Below, in pieces: positions 25,204 through 33,436 of a stretch of 46,580 nucleotides of DNA (the stretch's first letter is position 1; each line of letters opens with the position of its first letter). The stretch covers positions 1 through 46,580 of the forward strand of contig CANBEI010000003.1 in the NCBI GenBank assembly GCA_947367565.1, read 5' to 3'. The DNA comes from an uncultured Candidatus Saccharibacteria bacterium (lineage in GTDB: Bacteria; Patescibacteriota; Saccharimonadia; Saccharimonadales; Saccharimonadaceae). The notes beneath the pieces are model-generated. The model did not search any database. It worked only from the letters and a program-made list of their open reading frames with translations, and was not told where the DNA came from. A program made the position numbers and the translations under genes.

Positions 25204-25730
25204 ATGGAAGAATATAAGTTGTTTTTAAACAAGACACCAGGAGATGGAAAGTTTGATCGGGCGCATGCGATTTTGTTGACGCATGACGGACGAGTTTTGT
25301 TACGATATAAAAATGGTGAACCGCGAATTACAGGTGGACATATTGATTTGGATGATGTTAGCCTAGAGATGGCATTACGGCGTGAACTTTTGAAGAGATT
25401 AATTGTGAAATCGATCGATGTGATTATTTAGGGTATGTAAAGGTAAAAATTGACGGAGGGCGGACAGAGGAAAACTGGGCGCGGATGGTGGCGCGGGTAG
25501 CGAAAATTGGCGAACCGAAAGCGGATTCGGATCGGGAAAATAATTGGGTTTATGGTAGGACTTTAGCACCGCGCGAGATTGCGATGGAAGAGTTATCGAA
25601 AGTGGAAGTTTTTGGAAAGAATAATGCGAAGTTGCTTGATGCGGCATATAAAGTCGCACGAGAACAAGAATATTTTATGGAGTTGCCGAGCACGGAGTAT
25701 GAAGTGCTAAACGTCGAGTCGCACGATTAG
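25204..25730 (+). pseudogene. NUDIX hydrolase gene broken by a frameshift
   Basis: The first frame (25204-25431) gives FDRAHAILLTHDGRVLLRYK and a NUDIX-box-like GGHIDLDDVSLEMALRRELL, then runs out of register. Shifting frame near 25400-25410 restores an open frame reading NCEIDRCDYLGYVKVKIDGG and continuing to 25730 (ENNWVYGRTLAPREIAMEEL). The join would restore a normal ~175-residue NUDIX enzyme (hydrolysis of nucleoside diphosphate-X). The glutamates expected after REL are also changed to K-R in the first frame, as if the shift begins there. Either a true pseudogene or a sequencing error. TATAAT lies 6 nt from the ATG. Confidence 0.7.
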
Positions 25731-25731
25731 T

Positions 25732-26979
25732 TTATTTTTCTTTATACATTTTGAATAGATTTTTAAGACCGCGCTGGTTGCCGTAGTTAAGGATGGCATT
25801 GCTGTAGATTTTGATAGCAATGTGTGCAACGACGATACACGTAATTAGCAGGATGAGGATTGATAGACAAACATCCCAACTACTGGCGACACCCATCATG
25901 ACGCGGAGCGGCATACAAAATGGCGAAGAAATTGGCAGTAGTGAGGCGAAGATATTGAGTTCGCCAGTGGGATTCATGAGGGTGAAATAGGCAAGGTAGA
26001 AACCGATCATGGTCAAGATGACGACGGGCGTGTTGGCGGCTTGAATATCTTCGGGTTTGCTGACGGTTGCGCCAGTGACAGCATACAGTAAGGCGTAGAC
26101 AAAGTAGCCAAGAATGAAGTAGACGAGCGTAATGATGGCGAGGTATGGCGTGAAGTTGGAAAGGTCGAGCATAGCGTTAAGAATTTCGGAGTCAAGAAAA
26201 CTGTATGCGCTGAGTACGGCAGTAACGACGAAGAGTAACATTTGCCCAAGCCCAACTAAACCGATGCCAATGGTTTTGCCGAGGATGATGCTGCGAGGGC
26301 TAGTGGAAGTGACGAGAGTTTCAATGATTTTGGAAGTTTTTTCGACGGTGATGGAGCTAGAAACTTGGAAAGCGCAGAAATAAATTGCGAAGAAAAGGAT
26401 ACAAGACAAAATCATCATGACGCCAATGTTGCCGCTAATTTCTTGATCATCGGTTTGATGAACGCTATGATATACGAGCGGTTTGATGCTGTCGAGCTGG
26501 TTTTTGGTGAGATGGAGATTAGCGATTTGGTTATTGATGTAAACTGATTTGATTTGTTCTGCAGTGGCATAAAGGTTTTCTGTATTGGAAGTTGCAGTGT
26601 TCTTAACGTAGTAATCGAAGTGGATGCTATCGCCGTCCTTGATTATAATAATAGCGGACGTGGAATCGTCGTCATTAATTCTTTCTTTGATAGTATCTAA
26701 GTCGTCTTCTGTCGGTTCTAGTTGGTATGGGTCTTTGCGATAGCTAATGCTGGAGTCGACGACTTCGCTGATTTCTTCGGCGAAGAGATGGTCTACATCA
26801 GAAATGAGAATTGTCTCGTTAGAATTTCCATTATTAATTTCTTGGATAAAACTCGGCACGTTGAAACCGATGACAATAAGTATTAAGATAATGAGTGTGG
26901 AAATACGAAACGATTTACGTCCAATCATGTCGCGCATGGTAAATTTCGCGACGGTAAAAATGTCTTTGAAGTTATTCAT
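25732..26979 (-). CDS. ABC-2 type exporter permease (NatB-like)
   Basis: 415 residues: an N-terminal helix (FRISTLIILILIVIGFNVPS), a ~150-residue extracytoplasmic loop (RKDPYQLEPTEDDLDTIKER), then five or six membrane helices (GVMMILSCILFFAIYFCAFQ; ILGKTIGIGLVGLGQMLLFV; and others). SSSITVEKTSKIIETLVTSTSPR is the conserved ABC-2/NatB segment, quoted here as its core TSKIIETLVTSTSP. Pairs with the ATPase encoded just upstream, overlapping 8 bases. NatAB exports sodium; the substrate here is unproven. Confidence 0.85.
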   Translation of the reverse strand: MNNFKDIFTVAKFTMRDMIGRKSFRISTLIILILIVIGFNVPSFIQEINNGNSNETILISDVDHLFAEEISEVVDSSISYRKDPYQLEPTEDDLDTIKERINDDDSTSAIIIIKDGDSIHFDYYVKNTATSNTENLYATAEQIKSVYINNQIANLHLTKNQLDSIKPLVYHSVHQTDDQEISGNIGVMMILSCILFFAIYFCAFQVSSSITVEKTSKIIETLVTSTSPRSIILGKTIGIGLVGLGQMLLFVVTAVLSAYSFLDSEILNAMLDLSNFTPYLAIITLVYFILGYFVYALLYAVTGATVSKPEDIQAANTPVVILTMIGFYLAYFTLMNPTGELNIFASLLPISSPFCMPLRVMMGVASSWDVCLSILILLITCIVVAHIAIKIYSNAILNYGNQRGLKNLFKMYKEK

Positions 26980-27868
26980 CTTTTGCTCCTACTTTTTCTA
27001 TAAAGATATCATTTAGGGTTGGCTTCATGATTTCGAATTTATTAATGGTGATTTTATCAGCAGTGAGCTTTTGTAATAATTTGTGTGCAGATTTTTCGGT
27101 TTTGATTTTTAGAATGTAGTGAAAATCATGTTCATTTTCGATCGTAAAGTCTTTGAGGTATTTCGTAATGTCTTGGTCGGTACTTAACGTGACGCGGTTG
27201 GCGGGGTAATGCGATTTAATTTCGTCAAGATTGCCTTGGAGCACGGTTTTGCCACGATTCATAATGAGGATATTGCTGCAAAATTCTTCAATGGTGGCCA
27301 TTTGGTGAGCAGACATGATGATGAATTTGCCGTCACGCACTAAGTCGATGATGATATTTTTGAGGATTTCGGTGTTGACAGGATCAAGGCCGCTAAATGG
27401 TTCGTCAAGCACAATAAGGTCGGGGTTGTGAATAATGGCGGTCATGAATTGAATCTTTTGTTGATTCCCTTTGGAAAGTTTTTCGGCGGGGAGATTAAGA
27501 TACTCTTCGACTTTGAGGCGTTTTGCCCACTTTTGGATGGCGGCTCCGGCGGTAACTTTATCTATGCCCTTGAGTTCGGCGAAGTAAAGCAGCTGATCGA
27601 GGATTTTGACCTTCGGATAGACACCGCGTTCTTCAGGTAGGTAGCCAAAGTTGACGGTTTTGCGGTCGACTGGCGCGTCGTTCCAAGTGATTTCGCCGCT
27701 GTCTTTTGTAATGATGCCGAGTAGCATGCGAATGGTGGTAGTTTTGCCAGCACCGTTGGTGCCGAGGAGGCCATAGACTCCGGGTTGGTCGAGAGAGAAT
27801 GAAATGCGGTCGACGACGAGTTTGCCGGCGAAAGATTTTGAAACGTCTTTTAGGATTAGACCAGACAT
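26972..27868 (-). CDS. ABC transporter ATPase (NatA-like)
   Basis: 298 residues with Walker A GTNGAGKTTT, Q-loop region YLPEERGVYP, signature LSKGNQQKIQFM, Walker B LIVLDEPFSGLDP and switch His in IMSAHQ. The C-terminal ~70 residues carry the accessory domain usual for NatA/drug-exporter ATPases, ending NKFEIMKPTLNDIFIEKVGA. Cotranscribed with the permease. Its promoter contains a C11 tract between the -35 and -10 boxes, so expression may switch on and off. Confidence 0.92.
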   Translation of the reverse strand: MSGLILKDVSKSFAGKLVVDRISFSLDQPGVYGLLGTNGAGKTTTIRMLLGIITKDSGEITWNDAPVDRKTVNFGYLPEERGVYPKVKILDQLLYFAELKGIDKVTAGAAIQKWAKRLKVEEYLNLPAEKLSKGNQQKIQFMTAIIHNPDLIVLDEPFSGLDPVNTEILKNIIIDLVRDGKFIIMSAHQMATIEEFCSNILIMNRGKTVLQGNLDEIKSHYPANRVTLSTDQDITKYLKDFTIENEHDFHYILKIKTEKSAHKLLQKLTADKITINKFEIMKPTLNDIFIEKVGAKDE

Positions 27869-27893
27869 AGTTTCCTTTCAGTTATTTCTACTA

Positions 27894-27925
27894 ATTATAT
27901 CATGGGGGGGGGGGCGATTTTACAA
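27894..27925 (-). promoter_or_regulatory. promoter with an 11-C tract in its spacer (candidate phase-variable)
   Basis: Minus strand TTGTAA (27925-27920) and TATAAT (27899-27894) are separated by 20 bases, 11 of which are an unbroken C run (27914-27904). GGAAA lies before the ATG at 27868. Loss of three C would give the optimal 17-base spacer. Confidence 0.55.
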
Positions 27926-27928
27926 GGT

Positions 27929-28771
27929 CTAATCTACGTCGACGCCGGATTTTAGGAGGCGATAGTTGATGAGTGCTAGGATGGCGATCATGGCAGTATA
28001 GGCAAGGTCGATGCCGAAGAGGATTTTCGTAATAAAATCCATAGAATGGAGCTCGTAATGATTGCTAGCGGTAGTATTGAAAAGGGCTGTGATGCTGGGG
28101 TCAAGTTTTGACCAAAGCGCGAGAAAACCGAGCAACAAGATTGCGCTGAACCCATAGATGATAAAACCGAAAATGATGCTGCGGAGACCGCGATGATTGC
28201 TGGCGCGGTGGCCGAGGATAAGTCCGGTGATACCGCAGAGTGTGATAAAGACCATTTCTACGTAGAGACCGACAAGTAGGGCAATAGTGTAATTAAACGG
28301 AGCTTGTTCGGTAAAACCGAGGCTACCGATGAGATTTCGTCCGGTGGGAACGAAACTGAGAATCCAGAAACTAATGCCAATGCCAGCAATTACGCCGAGA
28401 ATGGTGAGTAGGAGACTGAGGAATTTTGAAAGCCAGAGAGTTTTGCGGCTGACGGGCAAGGTATGGGTGAGATAGGATTCGTCGCCGTACATATTGTATT
28501 TAAAACGGCCCCAAATACGGATAATAGAATTCAGGACAAGGCCGATGAGCATGGCGATAATGGCGTTATAGAAGACTGTATGAAGGAATTGGATGATGAC
28601 CGGCGCATCCGGATCGCTACCGAAAACCTGTCCGCTAGCATCGAGAAAAGTCGGCGTATAATCGTAGGATGTGATGTTGTGGAAGATGACGCTAAGGAGC
28701 AGTAAGATGAGGTAAATATTGACGGTTTTGAAAATGAATTTTAGATCGTATTTGATAAGTTTGGCGAGCAT
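27929..28771 (-). CDS. ABC exporter membrane subunit (YtrC/ABC-2 like)
   Basis: 280 residues, about six membrane helices (IYLILLLLSVIFHNITSYDY; IAMLIGLVLNSIIRIWGRFK; SLLLTILGVIAGIGISFWIL; and three more). The loop YGDESYLTHTLPVSRKTLW is typical of membrane subunits encoded next to YtrB-type ATPases. Partner of the 254-aa ATPase 67 bp upstream. Likely exports a peptide, lipid or antibiotic; substrate unknown. Confidence 0.8.
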   Translation of the reverse strand: MLAKLIKYDLKFIFKTVNIYLILLLLSVIFHNITSYDYTPTFLDASGQVFGSDPDAPVIIQFLHTVFYNAIIAMLIGLVLNSIIRIWGRFKYNMYGDESYLTHTLPVSRKTLWLSKFLSLLLTILGVIAGIGISFWILSFVPTGRNLIGSLGFTEQAPFNYTIALLVGLYVEMVFITLCGITGLILGHRASNHRGLRSIIFGFIIYGFSAILLLGFLALWSKLDPSITALFNTTASNHYELHSMDFITKILFGIDLAYTAMIAILALINYRLLKSGVDVD

Positions 28772-28838
28772 AGTTTTCCTTTATAAAATTACAAATTTGT
28801 ATGAAGTGAATCCGAATTCGGACCCAGTAATTACGAAT

Positions 28839-29603
28839 TTATGAGATTTTGGATTCATGATTGAACTTTTGGCGGAAGATTTCGTCGATCGAGGCGTGAT
28901 GCTTTGTGCGTAGGGTATCGGCGTCGGCGGTGAGGAGGATTTTGCCTTGGTCAATGAAAATCACTTCGTCAAGAATACGCTCGATGTCGGCGATGAGATG
29001 AGTAGAGATAATCATACTAGCACCATCAGCGAAATTAGAAAGAATAGTATCGAGAATATAGTCGCGGGTGGCGGGATCGATGCCGCCGAGCGGTTCGTCG
29101 AGAATGTAAAGCTTGGCTTGGCGGCTCATGACGAGGGTGAGTTGCAATTTTTCCTGCATGCCTTTGCTCATAGTGGAGATTTTTTGGTCGAGATTTAAGT
29201 CTAAATTTTCGATGAGTTTTTGCGCTTTTGCGATATCGAAATCATCGTAAAATTCGGTGAAGCATTTGATTGCTTCTGCGACGTGCATGGTCTTGTCGAG
29301 GTAAGTGCGTTCGGGGAGATAGGAGATAATGCGTTTGCTGGCGACGCCGATTGGTTGACCGTCGACGAGAACTTGTCCGGAGCTTGGCACGATGAGATCG
29401 TTCATAGTTTTTAGGAGGGTGGATTTTCCGGCGCCGTTGCGACCGAGTAGACCAATAATTTTGCCGCGCGGGATAGTGAGGTTAATATCGTCAAGGATGA
29501 TGTGCTTGCTGATAATCTTGGTAAGATTTTTACATTCGACGAGTGGTGGTTGACTAGGCGCGGATTGCGTAGCTTTTGCGGTCTTTGCAATTTTTGTGGG
29601 CAT
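28839..29603 (-). CDS. ABC transporter ATPase of the YtrB/bacitracin-exporter type
   Basis: 254 residues with Walker A GLLGRNGAGKSTLLKTM, signature MSKGMQEKLQLTLVMSR, Walker B LYILDEPLGGIDPATRDYIL and switch IISTHLIADIERIL. An N-terminal Ala/Thr/Lys-rich stretch of ~20 residues precedes the domain. Its ATG overlaps the stop of the GntR regulator (TAATG), defining a regulator-ATPase-permease operon like ytrABC. Confidence 0.9.
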   Translation of the reverse strand: MPTKIAKTAKATQSAPSQPPLVECKNLTKIISKHIILDDINLTIPRGKIIGLLGRNGAGKSTLLKTMNDLIVPSSGQVLVDGQPIGVASKRIISYLPERTYLDKTMHVAEAIKCFTEFYDDFDIAKAQKLIENLDLNLDQKISTMSKGMQEKLQLTLVMSRQAKLYILDEPLGGIDPATRDYILDTILSNFADGASMIISTHLIADIERILDEVIFIDQGKILLTADADTLRTKHHASIDEIFRQKFNHESKIS

Positions 29604-29974
29604 TATTTAATTCCTCCTTTTGCCTTTAAAAAATCTAATGCAGTTTTTGAATCGAAACCGAGTTTTTGCATATCAGTGAGATAGGTTCTGGCTTTTTCGC
29701 TGGCGAATTTTTCGCGGTATTTTGTGATGAGCTTGGTATTAGTCGTAACGTATTTGCCGTTGGTGCGTTCGGTGTAAATAAGTTTTAAATCTTCAAGCTC
29801 GGCGAGAGCACGCTGCATGGTATTTGGGTTAACTTTAGTAGTGAGCGCGAGGTCGCGAACTGAGGGCAGTCTTTCGCCGGGCGGGATTTTGCCGGAAATA
29901 ATATAGAGTTCGAGTTGCTCGACGAGCTGAATGTAAATTGGGCGGTCGCTTTGAAAATTGAAATTATCCATCAT
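29603..29974 (-). CDS. GntR-family regulator, YtrA subfamily
   Basis: 123 residues: winged HTH (DRPIYIQLVEQLELYIISGK, IPPGERLPSVRDLALTTKVN, PNTMQRALAELEDLKLIYTE) followed by a short helical dimerisation tail and no large ligand domain, the YtrA layout. Such regulators repress their own ABC operon and respond to cell-wall stress. A near-perfect inverted repeat (29979-30006) directly upstream of its start is the evident operator, and a close copy precedes the ABC operon at 35507. Confidence 0.9.
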   Translation of the reverse strand: MMDNFNFQSDRPIYIQLVEQLELYIISGKIPPGERLPSVRDLALTTKVNPNTMQRALAELEDLKLIYTERTNGKYVTTNTKLITKYREKFASEKARTYLTDMQKLGFDSKTALDFLKAKGGIK

Positions 29975-29978
29975 ATAT

Positions 29979-30006
29979 CTATTGTATTACTTACTTAATA
30001 CAATAG
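29979..30006. promoter_or_regulatory. YtrA-type operator, copy 1
   Basis: CTATTGTATTA and TAATACAATAG, 11-bp perfect arms around a 6-bp spacer, covering the -10 of the regulator operon (minus strand TACAAT) and reaching toward the vanY-like gene on the other strand. Confidence 0.75.
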
Positions 30007-30064
30007 TATGGTAAAGTTTGACATAAGTCAAGCAGAAAATGCGTACTTGATATATAATATATGC

Positions 30065-30982
30065 ATGAAGAAGTTGTCGAAACGAGTAAGAATTGGAATG
30101 ATCATATTGGTAGTGGTGCTGTGTGCTGGAGTAGTAGGGGTGACGGTATGGTTAATTCTTGGGAAGGCAAATGAAACGACGAATGAGGTTGTGGGCGAGA
30201 ACACGGAAACGACGGGCGTGGAGGAGGTTGCTGAGTTTGTGGAGCCAGAGTTTGAGGGGGTGAGTGCGGAAATGATCGCAGCGATTCGAGCGGAAAGATA
30301 CTATTTGGAGAAAAATCTCGAGCGGTATGCGGTGTACGCACGAGATAATGTGGACTTGACGGCGGAAGAGATTGTGCGCAACGTGAATTCTAATCTTGAT
30401 CGTACACGATATGTGGACGTGAAGGATGCAGATTTGTCATATGGTGTACTCGCGATGATAAATAAATATAATTATCTCGGGAATTATGAGCCGGATGATT
30501 TGGAGTATTTGGGTGATGGTTATACGAATGGTACGGCACCGTATATGCGACGCGAGGCAGCGGAGGCGTTTCGGAAGATGGCAGACGCCGCGAGAGCGGA
30601 GGGTTTGACCTTGATGAATATTTCGGGATATAGGAGCTATAGCCTGCAGGACTGGCTCTATAAAACTTACGCGGCGCAAGATGGATATGCGCTAGCAGAC
30701 ACGTATTCTTCGCGGCCGGGATATTCGGAGCATCAAGCGGGACTAGCAACGGATATTAATTCGGTCGAAGTGAGCTTTGCAAATACGGCGGAGTTTCGAT
30801 GGCTGCAAGAGTACGCGGCGGATTATGGATTTATTATGCGCTACCCGGATGGTCTGGAATATATTACGGGATTTTCGTATGAGCCGTGGCATTATCGTTA
30901 TGTTGGAGTGGAGGCGGCGCAGCAAATTGTGCGTGAGGGCTTGACGTTTGACGAATACTACGCGTATTATGTAGAAAAGTAA
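30065..30982 (+). CDS. D-Ala-D-Ala carboxypeptidase, VanY family (M15B)
   Basis: 305 residues from ATG at 30065, which lies 7 nt after TATAAT; the ATG at 30008 overlaps the upstream promoter region and is rejected. One N-terminal membrane helix (IGMIILVVVLCAGVVGVTVW), an acidic linker, then the peptidase: SGYRSYSLQDWLY, the zinc ligands in RPGYSEHQAGLATDI (HxxxxxxD) and EPWHYRYVG (HxH-like). Trims the terminal D-Ala of peptidoglycan stems, acting outside the membrane. Shares the intergenic region with the YtrA operator. 13 bp before the DUF6512 gene, probably cotranscribed. Confidence 0.9.
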   Translation: MKKLSKRVRIGMIILVVVLCAGVVGVTVWLILGKANETTNEVVGENTETTGVEEVAEFVEPEFEGVSAEMIAAIRAERYYLEKNLERYAVYARDNVDLTAEEIVRNVNSNLDRTRYVDVKDADLSYGVLAMINKYNYLGNYEPDDLEYLGDGYTNGTAPYMRREAAEAFRKMADAARAEGLTLMNISGYRSYSLQDWLYKTYAAQDGYALADTYSSRPGYSEHQAGLATDINSVEVSFANTAEFRWLQEYAADYGFIMRYPDGLEYITGFSYEPWHYRYVGVEAAQQIVREGLTFDEYYAYYVEK

Positions 30983-30995
30983 AGGAGAATAAAAT

Positions 30996-31544
30996 ATGTG
31001 GTGGGTGATTTTAGCTGAAGGGTTGGTAATTTCGATTTTAGGGTCGATTTTGCATTTTACTTATGGGTGGAGTAGGGGTAATAAATTCGTAGCGATTTTT
31101 TCGGCGGTGAATGAAAGCACATGGGAGCACATTAAACTGGCGCTTTCGAGTATCTTTGGATGCACGTTGATTGATATGTGGTTTTTGGGAGATAATCCGA
31201 ATTATTGGTTCGCGAAGAGTATGGAGTTTATCACGCCGGTGATTGTAATTCCCCTGATTTTCTATGGCTATACGGCGATTTCGAAGAAGCCGATTTTGCC
31301 AGTGGACATTAGTTCATTCATTGTGGCGGCGTTTGCGGGCGCAGGTGTATTTGTTTGGATGCTAGATCTGAGGCCAATGGGTGAGAGCGGAATGTATGTG
31401 AGTATGATTATTACAACGATTATCATGGTAGCATATTTACTATTGACGCGGTTTCCGATGCATAATTTTTTGTTTCGCGATCCGACAAATGGTAAGTATG
31501 GGTTGGCGGCAGCGCGATGTAAGGTGCGACGAAAACGAAAGTAA
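30996..31544 (+). CDS. DUF6512-like membrane protein (182 aa)
   Basis: AAGGAG precedes the ATG. About five membrane helices (MWWVILAEGLVISILGSILH; FITPVIVIPLIFYGYTAIS; SSFIVAAFAGAGVFVWMLDL; YVSMIITTIIMVAYLLLTRF). The conserved FTYGWSRGNKFVAIFSAVNE and STWEHIKLAL segment is typical of this small integral-membrane family. Function unknown. Follows the VanY gene closely. Confidence 0.75.
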   Translation: MWWVILAEGLVISILGSILHFTYGWSRGNKFVAIFSAVNESTWEHIKLALSSIFGCTLIDMWFLGDNPNYWFAKSMEFITPVIVIPLIFYGYTAISKKPILPVDISSFIVAAFAGAGVFVWMLDLRPMGESGMYVSMIITTIIMVAYLLLTRFPMHNFLFRDPTNGKYGLAAARCKVRRKRK

Positions 31545-31560
31545 GACTTTCGAACAATCA

Positions 31561-31590
31561 AAAATCGCCGCGATGATGCTGCGGCGATTG
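31561..31590 (-). terminator. terminator of the GNAT gene
   Basis: AATCGCCGC (31563-31571) pairs with GCGGCGATT (31581-31589); on the minus strand TTTTT follows. Confidence 0.75.
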
Positions 31591-31633
31591 TAAAAATGGT
31601 TGATAGTTACTAATATCGCGGCTGTTGAGGGGT

Positions 31634-32242
31634 TTAGAATTCGAGCAGTAAATGTAAGATTTTAGGCTCAGTCTGCTTAGGACCGCTGAATCCGTAGCCG
31701 CCGCCAATTTCCTGAAAACCGAGTTTATTATACATCTGGCGGGCAGGAATATTATCTTCCAGGCAATCTAAACGAAAGCTGCGGTAACCTCTTTTCTCCA
31801 TCATATCAATGTAGCGATTCACGAGTTCGTACCCGATGCCAAGCCCGCGGACCACGGGATCGATACAGAGATTAGTAATCAGTATGCTGTCATTCGGAAT
31901 TGATTTACGTTCAGCCATTACGTTACGAATGTAATGGCTGATGACGAATTCAGAACGTTCGTCATCAAAAACGCTATAGTCGAAGTTCGGCCTCGTAGCT
32001 GCATCTAATCCGCCAATGATACCAAGTGGGTAACGATCGCGGCGTTCACTGATAACGCAAAAATTTCGGTAATAATATAAAAATCCTTCGGCATAGAGCC
32101 AAGGTTCAATGAAATCCGTGAACTGATGTTCAGATTCACGCCAGAAAGGATAAATATACGGGTCCGTATGGTAAATAAGTCTACCGATTTGATGCATGTT
32201 ATCGCTTACACAGGCCTTGTGGAAATCATAAGTGTAATTCAT
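31634..32242 (-). CDS. GNAT-family N-acetyltransferase (202 aa)
   Basis: The acetyl-CoA site is visible: ILITNLCIDPVVRGLGIGYE (RGLGIG loop) followed by LVNRYIDMMEKRGYRSFRLD and NIPARQMYNKLGFQEIGGGY. The N-terminal ~110 residues include a Tyr/Phe-rich segment (HTDPYIYPFWRESEHQFTDF). Substrate unknown. A GGAGG site precedes the ATG. Monocistronic, with a consensus promoter 75 bp upstream and a hairpin (GGCG.ACA/TGTGCGCC) in the leader. Confidence 0.85.
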   Translation of the reverse strand: MNYTYDFHKACVSDNMHQIGRLIYHTDPYIYPFWRESEHQFTDFIEPWLYAEGFLYYYRNFCVISERRDRYPLGIIGGLDAATRPNFDYSVFDDERSEFVISHYIRNVMAERKSIPNDSILITNLCIDPVVRGLGIGYELVNRYIDMMEKRGYRSFRLDCLEDNIPARQMYNKLGFQEIGGGYGFSGPKQTEPKILHLLLEF

Positions 32243-32316
32243 ATAAAATACCTCCTAGAAAAGAATTTCGGCGCACAAAACTATCAACGAATTAGTAATG
32301 TACGCCCCATATTTCC

Positions 32317-32345
32317 ATTATAGCACACTTTTTCGTAAAAGTCAA
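32317..32345 (-). promoter_or_regulatory. consensus promoter for the GNAT gene
   Basis: Minus strand TTGACT (32345-32340), 17-base spacer, TGTGC-TATAAT (-10 at 32322-32317). Confidence 0.85.
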
Positions 32346-32346
32346 G

Positions 32347-32373
32347 AAAACAGGCAAACTTTCGCTTGCCTGT
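32347..32373 (-). terminator. terminator of metK
   Basis: ACAGGCAA...TTGCCTGT stem followed on the minus strand by TTTTCTT. It abuts the -35 of the GNAT promoter. Confidence 0.75.
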
Positions 32374-32395
32374 CGGTAGTATAATGATATTGTGA

Positions 32396-33400
32396 TTATT
32401 TATCCCAGTCGAAACCCTCGCCGAAATGCCCATATCGAGCGGTCGGCTCGTAGATCGGACGTTTCAGGTCAAGATATTTGATAATTCCCTGCGGAGTAAG
32501 GTCGTAGCCGGAGATCTGTTCGGTTTGTCCGTCGATGATGACGGTGGCTTCGAGTGGTTCGGCGTGACCAATGGCGTAAGCGAGACGGACAAAGACTTCG
32601 TGAGCGTTACGGCTATGTAGATAATCGACGGCGATGCGGCGTGCCATATATGCAGCGGAACGGTCTACCTTGGACGGGTCTTTGCCGGAGAAAGCGCCGC
32701 CACCAATTGGAATGCGTGGGCCGTAGTTGTCGACAATGAGCTTGCGGCCAGTTAGGCCGGTATCAGCTTCAAAGCCGCCTTGATGCCAGTCGCCAGCAGG
32801 GTTGAGATGTAGCTCGATTTCGGACTGGTCGGGAGCGGGAGATAGATTATGCTCGGTGATGAAGGCTTGGACGAGGTTTTTGAGCTCGTCCCGTGAAACG
32901 TTTTGGAAGCTAGCGACGATGGAGCTAATCCAAGTTTCACCGTTTGCGCCGTCGTGAATCGTGACTTGGGTCTTACCGTCGTAGGGGTGTTTCGCGTAGA
33001 TATATTGATTCAGACGACGTGAGAGTATAACTTCGAGTGGTAGGAATTCAGGAGTCTCGTTGCAAGCGTAGCCGATCATGATTCCCTGGTCGCCGGCGCC
33101 GCCCGTGTCGACACCTTGGGCGATTTCGGGACTTTGTTCGACGAGATTTAACATGACTTTCATGTCATCACCTGCGATACGATGGGCAATCTTCTCAATA
33201 TCGACATTTTTAGCATGAGAAGTAACTTCACCGGTAATGAAAATTTGTTTATGGCCACCACAGACTTCGACGGCGACACGAGAATCGGGGTCTTCGGCGA
33301 GATAGGCGTCGAGGACGGCGTCAGAAATTTGGTCACAGAGTTTGTCGGGGTGTCCTGGCGAAACGCTTTCCGCCGTGCGATAAATCGTATAGTTTTCCAT
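32396..33400 (-). CDS. metK: S-adenosylmethionine synthetase
   Basis: Makes S-adenosylmethionine from methionine and ATP, feeding methylases such as PrmC. Motifs: ESVSPGHPDKLCDQISDAVL (11-30), GAGDQGIMIGYACNET (the adenosine-site loop), and GGGAFSGKDPSKVDRSAAYM. At 334 residues it is ~50 shorter than typical bacterial MetK, with reduced loops and a truncated C-terminus ending HFGEGFDWDK; core residues are kept, and reduction is usual in small genomes. Divergent from the GT4 gene. Confidence 0.95.
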   Translation of the reverse strand: MENYTIYRTAESVSPGHPDKLCDQISDAVLDAYLAEDPDSRVAVEVCGGHKQIFITGEVTSHAKNVDIEKIAHRIAGDDMKVMLNLVEQSPEIAQGVDTGGAGDQGIMIGYACNETPEFLPLEVILSRRLNQYIYAKHPYDGKTQVTIHDGANGETWISSIVASFQNVSRDELKNLVQAFITEHNLSPAPDQSEIELHLNPAGDWHQGGFEADTGLTGRKLIVDNYGPRIPIGGGAFSGKDPSKVDRSAAYMARRIAVDYLHSRNAHEVFVRLAYAIGHAEPLEATVIIDGQTEQISGYDLTPQGIIKYLDLKRPIYEPTARYGHFGEGFDWDK

Positions 33401-33436
33401 ATCACCAGTATATACTTATGTTATAATAAGGGCAAG

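Noticed and set aside
33182..33436. N-terminal extension of the GT4 gene
   Set aside because: It is antisense to metK; the true ATG at 33437 follows a TATAAT box and begins the canonical GT-B sequence.
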